DNA from: an uncultured Lutibacter sp.
Lineage (GTDB): Bacteria; Bacteroidota; Bacteroidia; Flavobacteriales; Flavobacteriaceae
Direction of reading: 5' to 3'
Assembly: GCF_947493565.1 (NCBI RefSeq)
Contig: NZ_CANLRG010000005.1
Coordinates: forward strand, 62,001-126,000
Length of the DNA: 64,000 bases
Part shown: piece after piece, positions 15,994-24,909 of the stretch
How the letters are laid out: every line of letters starts with the position of its first letter
How positions within the stretch are numbered: position 1 is the first letter of the stretch
The notes under the pieces: model-generated
Databases searched by the model: none
Seen by the model: the letters and a program-made list of their open reading frames with translations, nothing else
Told to the model about the DNA's origin: nothing
Program-made: the position numbers and the translations under genes

Positions 15994-18263
15994 TGAAAAA
16001 TAAATTACTACTTAGCTTTATTGTTTTACTAACAACGGTGTTTTCTTATGCACAATCAACTAAAATAAAAGGGAAAATTGTTGAAGAAAATACAAATAAT
16101 CCAATTGAATATGTAACTATCAGAGTTTTAAAAAATAATGTTTTTGCTACTTCAAAAAACAATGGAGAGTTTTTGATAAATGCTGAAATTGGAGATAAAA
16201 TTGAAATTACACACATAAGCTATAAAAAAGTTATAGTACCATTACAAAATAATATGGTAATAAAACTAGCCTTGGCTCAAATTGAATTAAATGAAATATT
16301 GGTAGCAGCAAACCCACTGCAAGATATAGCACAATCTACTGTAATAAATGATGCGGAAAAAAGAATAAGTCAACCTAGAAGTGTGGGGCATTTGTTTAAA
16401 GATATTAAAGGTTTTGGTATCACTAAAAAAGGAGCTTATGCCTCGGAGCCAGTGTTTCGTTCGTTTAAATATGAGCAGTTAAATGTTCAATATGATGGAG
16501 GTATGAAAGTACTGAATGCCTGTCCGAATAGAATGGATCCTATAACCACACACGTTATCCCAGAAGAAATTGAAAAAATTGAAATTGTAAAAGGACCTTT
16601 TACAGTTCGCTTTGGACAAAACTTTGGAGGTATTATTAATTTAGTATCTAAAAATCCAACCAAAGAACAAATTGGATTTCATGCAAGTGTTGAAGGTGGT
16701 TATGAAACCAATGGAAATAATTTAGTAAGTGGTGCTTCGGCATTATATGTAGCAAAAAAATTCGATATTCATTTAAATGGTTCGTATAGAGATTTTGGTG
16801 ATTATGAAGATGGAAACGGAACAGAAGTTCCTTCATCTTTTAAAACAACAGATTATTCTTTAAAAATTGGGTTTAATCCAACCGAACAACAACGTTTGCA
16901 ATTAAGCTGGAGACAATCCTTTGGAAGAGATATTGACCATGCAGGTTTGGCAATGGATTCACCATATGATGATAGCTATTTAGCAGGAATAGATTATAAA
17001 ATGAAAGAAATTTCTGAAAAAATTAATAGCTTTTCTGTAAAAGCATTTTATTCGTACGTAGATCATTTAATGACCAATGAAAATAGACCTAATTTTAAAA
17101 TGGTTGATGCACAATCACCAGTAGAATCTTGGACTTATGGAGGAAAAGCTGAATTGGTGATAACTCCTTCAAATACTACCAGAATTTATACAGGAATTGA
17201 TGCAAACTTAATAGATAGAAAGGGTGATAGAACACGAATAGTGAAAATGATGAATGGTATGATATTACCAACTCCTAAAACTTTTACGGATAAAATATGG
17301 CAAGATGCTAGTTTAAATGATGTTGGAATTTTTGCTGAAGGAAAATTCAAGCTATCGGATTTTACAACGATTACTACAGGAATTAGAGCCGATTTTATTT
17401 CTACCTCTTTAAATGATGCTGCAGCAGATTTTGAAGAATTATATGGTGGAACTATTGGTGATGTAACAGAAACTAATATAAGCGCTAACGCTTCTGTAAA
17501 ACACCAAAAAAACGGATTTCAAACGCAGCTAGCCATTGGTAGAGGAGTAAGAACAGCTTCTATGGTTGAACGTTATATTAACCATTTTACTGTAGGAGTA
17601 GATCCTTATGAATATGTGGGAAATCCAAATTTAAAACCTGAAGTAAATACTCAACTAGAACTTTCTTTTTTAAAAAGTTTTAAAACTATTGAATTAGGCG
17701 CTTCAGTTTTTCATTCTTTTTTAACAGATTATATTTCTGCATTTGTTAATACTTCAATACCAAGAAAATTTATGTCAACAACTCCTCCGGTATATGCAAA
17801 ACAGTTTATAAATATAGATAAAGCTTCTCAAACTGGTTTTGAATTTTCTTTCAATGTAAAGGCTTCAGAGCGTTTATCCTTTACTTCTGACATTTCTTTT
17901 ACAAGTGCTCAAAATAAAGATTTTGACGAACCTTTGGCACATATTCCTCCATTTATGGCAAATTTAGGAGCTAAATATGAAGGTACATTATATTGGCTAG
18001 CACTAAGCTCTCGTTTGGTAGCTAAGCAAAGCAGAGTGTCAGAAACTTTTATGGAAGAAGAAACCCCAGGTTTTGGAACATTAGATGTTAGAGCGGGTAT
18101 TGAGCCCTTTAAAGGTTTTTCTATAGGATTTGCAGTGCTAAACATTTTTGATAAAACGTATTATGAACATTTGAATTTTTCTTATAACAATTCAAATACT
18201 CTTGCAGGTAATATTTATGAACCTGGTAGAAATTTTACAACGTATTTTAAGTATCAGTTCTAA
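15993..18263 (+). CDS. TonB-dependent receptor, OprC/NosA-like copper receptor
   Basis: A 756-residue outer-membrane receptor. Signal peptide 1-20 (FSYAQ), a carboxypeptidase-regulatory-like beta domain (about 25-95, typical of Bacteroidota receptors), a plug (about 110-225, ending FGQNFGGIINLVSK) and a 22-strand-type barrel ending in Phe. The plug contains ACPNRMDP with Cys177 and Met181, the CxxxM copper-binding pattern of OprC/NosA receptors, and the first barrel loops carry DHAGLAMD (His316, Met321), reminiscent of the second OprC ligand pair. Copper import across the outer membrane is therefore the best call. The preceding Cys/His-rich gene fits the same role. Confidence 0.82.
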   Translation: MKNKLLLSFIVLLTTVFSYAQSTKIKGKIVEENTNNPIEYVTIRVLKNNVFATSKNNGEFLINAEIGDKIEITHISYKKVIVPLQNNMVIKLALAQIELNEILVAANPLQDIAQSTVINDAEKRISQPRSVGHLFKDIKGFGITKKGAYASEPVFRSFKYEQLNVQYDGGMKVLNACPNRMDPITTHVIPEEIEKIEIVKGPFTVRFGQNFGGIINLVSKNPTKEQIGFHASVEGGYETNGNNLVSGASALYVAKKFDIHLNGSYRDFGDYEDGNGTEVPSSFKTTDYSLKIGFNPTEQQRLQLSWRQSFGRDIDHAGLAMDSPYDDSYLAGIDYKMKEISEKINSFSVKAFYSYVDHLMTNENRPNFKMVDAQSPVESWTYGGKAELVITPSNTTRIYTGIDANLIDRKGDRTRIVKMMNGMILPTPKTFTDKIWQDASLNDVGIFAEGKFKLSDFTTITTGIRADFISTSLNDAAADFEELYGGTIGDVTETNISANASVKHQKNGFQTQLAIGRGVRTASMVERYINHFTVGVDPYEYVGNPNLKPEVNTQLELSFLKSFKTIELGASVFHSFLTDYISAFVNTSIPRKFMSTTPPVYAKQFINIDKASQTGFEFSFNVKASERLSFTSDISFTSAQNKDFDEPLAHIPPFMANLGAKYEGTLYWLALSSRLVAKQSRVSETFMEEETPGFGTLDVRAGIEPFKGFSIGFAVLNIFDKTYYEHLNFSYNNSNTLAGNIYEPGRNFTTYFKYQF

Positions 18264-18293
18264 TATTAGAAGATACTTATTTGTTTGTTTGTT

Positions 18294-18326
18294 AACCACA
18301 GAAAGAAAGCTTTCTGTGGTTTTTTG
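18294..18326 (+). terminator. Rho-independent terminator after the TonB receptor
   Basis: Perfect 12-bp stem (18294-18305 with 18310-18321), 4-base loop AAAG, followed by a T-tract. It ends the copper-module transcript. Confidence 0.9.
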
Positions 18327-18416
18327 TTTATTTATAGGAATTAAAATTAAATAAATTTAAAATGGTTGAAATATATTTTTTAAATTGCAGTAAACCAATT
18401 AAAAACCACCCATACA

Positions 18417-19097
18417 ATGAAAATATCATATTTAGGACATGCAAGTTTAAGTATTGAAACAAAAGATAAAACCCTTATAGTAGACCCTTTTATTACAGCA
18501 AATGAGTTGGCCTCAACCATAGATATTAATAAATTACAGGCAGATTATATTCTAATTACTCATGCGCACCAAGATCATATATTGGATGTTGAAGCAATAG
18601 CAAAACGAACAGGAGCCAAAATAATTTCTAATTATGAGATTGTTACTTATTTTGAACATAAAGGCATTGAAGGACACCCAATGAATCATGGGGGAAAATG
18701 GAATTTTGATTTTGGTACAGTTCATTATACAAATGCCATTCATTCAAGCTCATTCCCAGATGGAAGTTACGGAGGTCAGCCAGGGGGATTTGTAATTGAA
18801 ACTGGACATCATAGAATTTACATTGCAGGTGATACGTCTTTAACCTACGATATGAAGTTAATACCTGATGTTATTGGAGATTTAGATTTGGCAGTTTTAC
18901 CTATTGGAGATAATTTTACAATGGGTATTGATGAAGCTATTAAAGCGAGTAAATTTTTAAATTGTAATAAAGTTTTAGGATATCATTTTGATACGTTTGG
19001 TTATATAAAAATTAACCACAAAGAAGCTTTTGAAAAGTTTGCAAAGTCTAAAAAAGAGTTGTATTTATTACCAATAGGAGGAAATTTAAAAATATAA
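18417..19097 (+). CDS. UPF0173/UlaG-like metal-dependent hydrolase (MBL fold)
   Basis: A 226-residue metallo-beta-lactamase-fold protein. Metal ligands are visible: THAHQDH (about 48-54), a His in HSSSFPDGSYGG, the Asp of AGDTSLTYDM (about 138-140) and a final GYHFDTF (His about 190). The family acts on unknown cytosolic substrates. It stands alone between terminators, upstream of the menC region on the same strand, and has no signal peptide. Confidence 0.85.
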   Translation: MKISYLGHASLSIETKDKTLIVDPFITANELASTIDINKLQADYILITHAHQDHILDVEAIAKRTGAKIISNYEIVTYFEHKGIEGHPMNHGGKWNFDFGTVHYTNAIHSSSFPDGSYGGQPGGFVIETGHHRIYIAGDTSLTYDMKLIPDVIGDLDLAVLPIGDNFTMGIDEAIKASKFLNCNKVLGYHFDTFGYIKINHKEAFEKFAKSKKELYLLPIGGNLKI

Positions 19098-19175
19098 AAA
19101 TTTATCAAAGTTGTGCGATGCCATTAAATAAAAACCCTAAAAAAGAATCCCAAAACTAGAGTGTTGGAAAAATAA

Positions 19176-20063
19176 TTAATTGCTTTTAACAATAGTTATA
19201 GATGTTTTTTCTCTTGTTTTTAAACGGGTTAAAGTATTGATGTTATTTTCATCATCAATAATTTCAATTTTAGCAGTGTTTGGAGAAATTGTACCAATAT
19301 TTAAAGCTTCAACTTGAACAGTAGTTGATTTAGACTTTAAAGGAATTGTAAGTTGCTTTATTTTTTTATTTACAACAAAATTTCTGAGAAAAATGGTGTC
19401 ATTTATATAAATATTAATTTTATCACCATCTACTTTTCCAGCATCATAAATTTTTAATTTAACTTCAGATGAAGTTGAAAACATAGTTAAGTTTTGATTG
19501 GGTTTTAAAATATTCATTTTTAAAGTATCTAAAGTCTGAGCCACACTCACAGTTGATTTAATAGTATTATCAATACGTTTTGATTTTTGAATTACTTTGT
19601 CAATTTTTCCAGCTTTTTTTTCTATTTTTTCAATATTCTTAAGTTTAATTTCTCCATCTATACAAGTGCTTCCATCACTGTACAGTCCTCTAAATTCACC
19701 TTCTATATTTTTTTTTGAATTTACATTGAGTACTTTCCCTTCAAAGTGTATGTAACAAAAATCATAGTCAGAGATTTCAGATTTAGTATAAATAATTCCA
19801 ATTTCTTTAAATGACATCATATTGGTTTTATTGTTGTATGTGCCTGTAATATTGGATTTAGTCTCGTGATCACCACCAATATCAGTAATTGAATATCCAG
19901 ATATTAAATTATTATTTTCAAATAAATTTAATCTGTAGGATATAAAAGAAGAGTCGTTTAATTTAATAACCCCTAAATATTCTTGTTCATTTTGTGCATA
20001 AATAGTTTTATTAAAAAGTAATAAGGTTAAAATTAAAATAAAGGATGTACTCTTTTTAGGCAT
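19176..20063 (-). CDS. Secreted protein of unknown function
   Basis: A 295-residue protein with a clear signal peptide (about 1-23, ending IYAQ). The N-terminal half (about 27-140) is a beta-rich domain with repeated strands such as YLGVIKLNDSSFISYRL and GEFRGLYSDGSTCIDGEI. A short Lys-rich linker (about 145-175) leads to a second beta-rich domain (about 195-285) resembling an Ig-like fold (KLKIYDAGKVDGDKINIYIND). Two or three cysteines occur only in the first half. I do not recognise a family. It is divergent to the TM2 gene, whose start is 40 bases away. Confidence 0.7.
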   Translation of the reverse strand: MPKKSTSFILILTLLLFNKTIYAQNEQEYLGVIKLNDSSFISYRLNLFENNNLISGYSITDIGGDHETKSNITGTYNNKTNMMSFKEIGIIYTKSEISDYDFCYIHFEGKVLNVNSKKNIEGEFRGLYSDGSTCIDGEIKLKNIEKIEKKAGKIDKVIQKSKRIDNTIKSTVSVAQTLDTLKMNILKPNQNLTMFSTSSEVKLKIYDAGKVDGDKINIYINDTIFLRNFVVNKKIKQLTIPLKSKSTTVQVEALNIGTISPNTAKIEIIDDENNINTLTRLKTREKTSITIVKSN

Positions 20064-20070
20064 TTTTTAT

Positions 20071-20078
20071 TAGATTTG
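20071..20078 (+). promoter_or_regulatory. Candidate -7 element (TAGATTTG) of the TM2 gene
   Basis: Exact TAnnTTTG match 25 bases before the ATG at 20103. It covers an in-frame TTG at 20076, which argues that TTG is not the translation start. Confidence 0.4.
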
Positions 20079-20102
20079 ATTACAAATTTAAATTTAAAAG
20101 TT

Positions 20103-20474
20103 ATGAAATTAAAAATTATTTTATCAATAGTGTCTCTATTATTGATGACAAGTTTTAGTTATGCTTCTTTTCCAGTTAAAAGAGTTTCAACATTTGATAC
20201 CTCTACACAAGTTAATAAAACTTCAGTAGCAGAAGTGTTAGTTTCTCCAGCTGCTGCTGGCTCAGAAAAAAGTCAAGGTATTGCATTGTTATTAGGTATT
20301 TTTTTAGGAGGTTTAGCTGGACATAAGTGGTATTTAGGAAATCCTTGGTATATTAATGTACTTTTTATAATTACGCTAGGAGGTCTTGGAATTTGGTGGA
20401 TAATTGATATGATTAGAATTATAACTGGAGATTATAAGCCTCATAATGGAAGCTATAAAGCAGATTTCTTTTAG
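20103..20474 (+). CDS. TM2 domain-containing membrane protein
   Basis: A 123-residue protein. A signal peptide (about 1-20, SFSYAS) precedes a short linker and a TM2 domain (about 60-115): two helices, ALLLGIFLGGLAGHKWYL and NVLFIITLGGLGIWWIIDMI, with the characteristic G-x-H-x-x-YLG turn and the helix-ending WxxD. Function of TM2 proteins in bacteria is unknown. I chose the ATG at 20103 because the upstream in-frame TTG at 20076 falls inside a promoter-like element. A strong hairpin follows. Confidence 0.85.
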   Translation: MKLKIILSIVSLLLMTSFSYASFPVKRVSTFDTSTQVNKTSVAEVLVSPAAAGSEKSQGIALLLGIFLGGLAGHKWYLGNPWYINVLFIITLGGLGIWWIIDMIRIITGDYKPHNGSYKADFF

Positions 20475-20499
20475 AAAAAACTCAAATTTATAAATGGAA

Positions 20500-20526
20500 A
20501 GAGAAGTATTAACTTCTCTTTTTTTA
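20500..20526 (+). terminator. Terminator after the TM2 gene
   Basis: Stem AGAGAAGT/ACTTCTCT (20500-20507 with 20512-20519), 4-base loop, followed by a run of T. It overlaps the last codon of the convergent gene by 3 bases. Confidence 0.8.
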
Positions 20527-21432
20527 TTCAATTTTTTTAGATTTAGATGATAGCCATTCTTTTCGTAAATCATCTGATACTAATCCTGTACCATCATGTT
20601 TCCATCCAGGAGGTTTTATAAAATACTTTAGCTTATTTAAAAAAGTTGTTTGAGCGGAAAAAGCATCTTTAAAAACAGCAATCCATTCATGAAAAGCAAT
20701 TTTTAAAGGATTAAAAGTAGTTATGTTTGAAGTTAATCCATAAATTACTTTTTCATCATTAAGTTCTGGTTGAAATGTTCCAAAAAGTTTATCCCAAATA
20801 ATAAATATTCCTGCATGATTTCGATCTAAGTACAATGGATTACTTCCGTGATGCACTCTGTGGTGAGATGGAGTATTAAAAATAGCTTCAAACCATTTTG
20901 GCATTTTGTGTATTAACTCTGTATGAATCCAGTATTGATATAGCAAACTTATACTCATCTGTGTAAAAATCATCAAAGGATGAAAACCTAAAAAAGGTAA
21001 TGCGATATAAAATATAAAACTAAAAAAACCACCAGTCCAAGTTTGACGCAAAGCGGTACTTAAATTGTATTTTTGAGAAGAATGGTGTACAATGTGTGAA
21101 GCCCAAAAAAATCTGCTTTCATGTCCAATTCTATGTGACCAATAATAAAAAAAATCATCAGCAAATAAGATTAGTAACCAAGCCCACCATACAAAAGGAA
21201 TGGTTGTAATTCTGAAATTTTCATATAAAAAAGTAATAATAAAAGCAACTAATAATTTACTTAATAAATTAGAAACTACGTTACCAATACCCATAGATAA
21301 AGAAGCTAACGTATCTTTAATTTGGTATGTCTTAGGATCTTTTTTAAACAATATAATTCCTTCAAAAATAACAGTGACTATAAAAAAAGGAATTGCGTAA
21401 TAAATTAAATTAGGTATGTGTGGAACTTCCAT
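20524..21432 (-). CDS. Fatty acid hydroxylase / sterol desaturase superfamily protein
   Basis: A 302-residue integral-membrane di-iron enzyme. The His-box set is intact: HRIGHE (about 102-107), HIVHH (about 114-118) and HRVHHG (about 193-198), between four hydrophobic helices. Family members hydroxylate or desaturate lipids, carotenoids or sterols; the substrate here cannot be read. It is expressed alone on the minus strand, convergent with the TM2 gene and divergent to menC. Confidence 0.88.
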   Translation of the reverse strand: MEVPHIPNLIYYAIPFFIVTVIFEGIILFKKDPKTYQIKDTLASLSMGIGNVVSNLLSKLLVAFIITFLYENFRITTIPFVWWAWLLILFADDFFYYWSHRIGHESRFFWASHIVHHSSQKYNLSTALRQTWTGGFFSFIFYIALPFLGFHPLMIFTQMSISLLYQYWIHTELIHKMPKWFEAIFNTPSHHRVHHGSNPLYLDRNHAGIFIIWDKLFGTFQPELNDEKVIYGLTSNITTFNPLKIAFHEWIAVFKDAFSAQTTFLNKLKYFIKPPGWKHDGTGLVSDDLRKEWLSSKSKKIE

Positions 21433-21501
21433 TTTTATGATTATTATGTACCAATATAAAATAAATTTTTAAATATTTGTATCTTTCAATTTTTAAAAGA
21501 A

Positions 21502-22542
21502 ATGAAGGCAACATATCAAAAATATACGTTGATTTTTAAACAAGCAAGTGGAACTTCTAGAGGGGTGTTAAAAACAAAGGAAACGTATTTTTTAAAATTA
21601 TATGAGGATACTAAAATAGGAATAGGTGAGTGCGGTTTATTTAAAGGTTTAAGCGCTGATGATAAACCAGATTATGAAGAAAAATTAAAATGGCTTTGCA
21701 ATAACATCAATCATAATATTGAAGAATTGTTGCTGAAGTTAAAAGAGTACCCTTCCATTCAATTCGGATTAGAACAAGCGTATCTGTCATTAAAAAGCTT
21801 AAATTCTTTTGAATTGTTTCCATCTAAATTTACTCAAACAAAAGACTCCATTTGTATCAATGGATTAATTTGGATGGGAAGTGAAGCTTTTATGAAACAA
21901 CAAATTAAAGAAAAGTTAGAAGTGGGATTTTCTACTATAAAAATGAAAATTGGTGCTATTGACTTTAATTCTGAGTTGTCACTCTTAAAAAGTATTCGTG
22001 ATGAGTTTAATCCGAAAGAGATTACGTTAAGAGTTGATGCAAATGGTGCTTTTAAGCCAAATGAAGCTTTGGAAAAATTAAAAAAACTGTCAGAGTTTCA
22101 AATTCATTCAATAGAGCAACCAATTCAACAAGGTCAGCCATATGAAATGGCAAATTTATGTTCAAAATCACCAATACCAATTGCTTTAGATGAAGAGTTA
22201 ATAGGCGTTTTTGATGTAACAAGAAAGCAAGAATTACTACAAATAATACAGCCGAAATATATAATTTTAAAACCTAGTTTGGTAGGTGGTTTTAGAGGAA
22301 GTGAAAAATGGATAAATTTAGCCGAAAAAAGTAATATAGGTTGGTGGATAACATCAGCATTGGAGAGTAATATAGGATTAAATGCCATAGCTCAATGGAC
22401 TTATAATTTAGGAAATAAAATTCCACAAGGTTTAGGTACTGGAAGTTTATTTACAAATAATTTTGAAAGTCCGTTAGAAGTAAAAAAGGGACATTTGTTT
22501 TATAATAATAGTTTAAAATGGAAATATAATTTAGAAGTATGA
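21502..22542 (+). CDS. menC: o-Succinylbenzoate synthase
   Basis: A 346-residue enolase-superfamily enzyme dehydrating SHCHC to o-succinylbenzoate in menaquinone synthesis. The catalytic pair is in TIKMKIG (about 149-155), metal ligands in RVDANG (Asp about 179), SIEQP (Glu about 205) and ALDEEL (Asp about 229), and the second catalytic Lys is in ILKPSLVGG (about 254-262). It overlaps the next gene by 4 bases (ATGA), so it is translated in an operon with the CPBP protein and menE. Confidence 0.92.
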   Translation: MKATYQKYTLIFKQASGTSRGVLKTKETYFLKLYEDTKIGIGECGLFKGLSADDKPDYEEKLKWLCNNINHNIEELLLKLKEYPSIQFGLEQAYLSLKSLNSFELFPSKFTQTKDSICINGLIWMGSEAFMKQQIKEKLEVGFSTIKMKIGAIDFNSELSLLKSIRDEFNPKEITLRVDANGAFKPNEALEKLKKLSEFQIHSIEQPIQQGQPYEMANLCSKSPIPIALDEELIGVFDVTRKQELLQIIQPKYIILKPSLVGGFRGSEKWINLAEKSNIGWWITSALESNIGLNAIAQWTYNLGNKIPQGLGTGSLFTNNFESPLEVKKGHLFYNNSLKWKYNLEV

Positions 22543-23498
22543 AATTTATACAACAAGCATATAAAGGAAATAATGAGTGGTGGGCATATTTAGTAACACT
22601 TTTTTTATTGGTTTTTGGTTGGCAATTTTTGGGTGTGATACCTTTAATTGGAACTGCATTTTTATATGCTGAAAATACACAAGAGTTTATGGATGCTGCC
22701 ATAAATAATTTCACAAACTTAGGAATAGACTCAAACCTGTATTTATTGCTCATGATTTTTACTTTTTTGGGAGGTTTAATGGCGTTGTTACTAGGTGTTA
22801 AAACAATTCACAAAAGAAAAATAACAAGTTTGGTAACTAGCAGAACAAAAATTGATTGGAGTCGTATTTTTTATGCATTTGGTGTTTGGGGACTTATAGG
22901 TGTTTTAATGATAGCTATAGGTTATTATTTAGAACCAGAAAATTATGTATGGAATTTTAAACCAGTTTCATTTATACTATTAGTAATCGTTTCCTTTTTA
23001 TTTTTACCAATACAAACCAGTATGGAAGAATTATTGTTTAGAGGTTATTTAATGCAAGGTTTTGGAACGTGGTTTAAAAAATCATTCGTGGCATTAATTT
23101 TAACCGCTGTTATATTTGGATTGCTACATGGTTTAAATCCTGAAGTTGAAAAATTAGGTTGGATAAGTATGGTGTATTATATTGGTACAGGTTTAGTATT
23201 GGGTGTTTTTACTTTAATGGATGAAGGCACAGAGTTAGCGCTAGGGTTTCATGCTGCGAATAATATTGTAGCAGCGGTATTAGTTACAGCTAATTGGACT
23301 GTTTTTCAGACAGATGCTTTACTTATAGATACTTCAGAACCATCTGTTGGATGGGAAATGTTTGTTCCTGTGCTAGTGCTATATCCTTTAGTGCTTATTA
23401 TTTTTTCAAAAAAATATGGCTGGACAAATTGGAAAGAAAAACTATTTGGTACAGTTTTAAAACCAATTGAATTAAATGAAAACGAATTTATAGCTTAA
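22539..23498 (+). CDS. CPBP family intramembrane metalloprotease-like protein
   Basis: A 319-residue multi-spanning membrane protein with the CPBP/Rce1 (Abi) signature: EELLFRGYLMQ (Glu pair about 168-169), FGLLHGLN (His about 196) and FHAANN (His about 236). Family members include CAAX proteases and bacteriocin-immunity proteins; the substrate is unknown. It overlaps menC by 4 bases and precedes menE by 21, so it is probably co-expressed with menaquinone genes for reasons not clear from the sequence. Confidence 0.85.
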   Translation: MKFIQQAYKGNNEWWAYLVTLFLLVFGWQFLGVIPLIGTAFLYAENTQEFMDAAINNFTNLGIDSNLYLLLMIFTFLGGLMALLLGVKTIHKRKITSLVTSRTKIDWSRIFYAFGVWGLIGVLMIAIGYYLEPENYVWNFKPVSFILLVIVSFLFLPIQTSMEELLFRGYLMQGFGTWFKKSFVALILTAVIFGLLHGLNPEVEKLGWISMVYYIGTGLVLGVFTLMDEGTELALGFHAANNIVAAVLVTANWTVFQTDALLIDTSEPSVGWEMFVPVLVLYPLVLIIFSKKYGWTNWKEKLFGTVLKPIELNENEFIA

Positions 23499-23519
23499 AT
23501 TAGTGTGTTGAAATCTGCC

Positions 23520-24584
23520 ATGTTCATTCATAAATCCTTTAAAATAAATGGAGAATCTTTTTCATCAATAGAAGAATTGATTTTATTTTCAGAAGGAGTT
23601 TCTAATGAAATTGCTCAATTTCTTAAAGAGTGGTTTAACCTAGAACCATTTGTTGAAGTAAAAACTTCTGGTTCCACAGGTACTCCCAAAATTATTCAAC
23701 TTCAAAAAGCACTAATGATAAATAGTGCTAAAGTGACAGGAGCATATTTCAATATAAAAGAAAATGCTAAAGTACTTTTATGTATGTCTCCAAATTTTAT
23801 TGCAGGAAAAATGATGCTGGTAAGAGCTCTCACATTAGGTTGGCATTTAGATGTTGTTTCTGCAACTTCAAATCCGTTAAGGACAATTAAAAAAGTATAT
23901 GATTTTTCGGCGATGGTACCTTTACAATTGCATAATTCATTACCTCAAATTAATAAAATTAAGAAATTAATTGTTGGAGGTGGAGTGGTTTCTGAAAAAC
24001 TATTAAATCAACTACAAGTTATTAAAACTAATGTTTATGCAACTTATGGCATGACAGAAACTATTACCCATATTGCTGTAAAAAAATTAAATAATTTTGA
24101 AGGAAAAGAGTTAAATTTAAATGTGAAATTTAATTATATAACACTTCCAAATATTACTGTTTCAAAAGATTATAGAGGCTGTTTGGTAATTAATGCCCCT
24201 GAGGTAGCTAATGAATTAGTGATTACAAATGATTTGGTTGAACTTATATCTGAAACTGAGTTTAAGTGGTTAGGACGGTTTGATACTATTATTAATTCAG
24301 GAGGGGTTAAATTAATTCCAGAGCAAATTGAAGAAAAATTAGCATCAATTATTCAAAAGCGTTTTTTTATAACTGGAATTTCTGATCCAATATTAGGAGA
24401 AAAGTTAATTTTATTAGTTGAGGGTAAAAATGATATTTCACTTGAAAGTAAACTAAAAAAAACGACCTTACTCTCAAAGTATGAAAAGCCTAAAGAAATA
24501 TATTTTATAAATGCTTTTATTGAAACTCCAACAAGTAAAATTAATAGAGTTGAAACAATGAAATTACTTAAAAATATTTACTAA
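23520..24584 (+). CDS. menE: o-Succinylbenzoate-CoA ligase-like AMP-binding enzyme
   Basis: A 354-residue adenylate-forming enzyme expected to activate o-succinylbenzoate with CoA. The phosphate loop TSGSTGTPK (about 50-58), the ATYGMTETITH motif (about 173-183), the hinge LGRFDTIINSGG and the C-terminal catalytic Lys in PTSKINRVE are present. It is about 100 residues shorter than E. coli MenE (451), mainly at the N-terminus, but no core motif is lost. Context with menC supports the call. I prefer the ATG at 23520 to the upstream GTG (23505) and TTG. Its 3' end overlaps the convergent zinc-ribbon gene by 17 bases. Confidence 0.85.
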   Translation: MFIHKSFKINGESFSSIEELILFSEGVSNEIAQFLKEWFNLEPFVEVKTSGSTGTPKIIQLQKALMINSAKVTGAYFNIKENAKVLLCMSPNFIAGKMMLVRALTLGWHLDVVSATSNPLRTIKKVYDFSAMVPLQLHNSLPQINKIKKLIVGGGVVSEKLLNQLQVIKTNVYATYGMTETITHIAVKKLNNFEGKELNLNVKFNYITLPNITVSKDYRGCLVINAPEVANELVITNDLVELISETEFKWLGRFDTIINSGGVKLIPEQIEEKLASIIQKRFFITGISDPILGEKLILLVEGKNDISLESKLKKTTLLSKYEKPKEIYFINAFIETPTSKINRVETMKLLKNIY

Positions 24585-24900
24585 AAATTTTAATTAAAAT
24601 AAGAGTTTTTAAACCTATCAAACCTGCGTAAAACCAAATAGGAGTTTTAACAGTTTCTTTAAGTTCAAAATAAGCAAGTTTAGTAAGTTTAGGCATTGTT
24701 TCTAAATTGTATTCCTTAGCACAATCATTACAAATAGATTTTCCATATTTACCACTTGACAAAAATGGAATATGAAATAGATGTTTATAAATTCCAATGA
24801 CTGAAATTTTGGTAGTATTTATAGCATTACAATTAGGACAAATTACATCTTTTGATGTTTCATTTTTTAATTCTGAAGTTTTTTTACCCAATAAAAACAT
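24568..24900 (-). CDS. Small zinc-ribbon membrane protein
   Basis: A 110-residue protein with two CxxC pairs (CPNCNA about 21-26 and CNDCAK about 57-62) forming a likely zinc ribbon, and one C-terminal membrane helix (about 87-106). I know no function for this type. It ends inside the 3' end of menE (17-base tail-to-tail overlap) and lies 9 bases downstream of the YebC gene, probably as its operon partner. Confidence 0.7.
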   Translation of the reverse strand: MFLLGKKTSELKNETSKDVICPNCNAINTTKISVIGIYKHLFHIPFLSSGKYGKSICNDCAKEYNLETMPKLTKLAYFELKETVKTPIWFYAGLIGLKTLILIKIFSKYF

Positions 24901-24909
24901 AGATAAGAA

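Noticed and set aside
23520-24584. menE as a truncated pseudogene
   Set aside because: Shorter than E. coli MenE, but the phosphate loop, core motif, hinge and catalytic Lys are intact.
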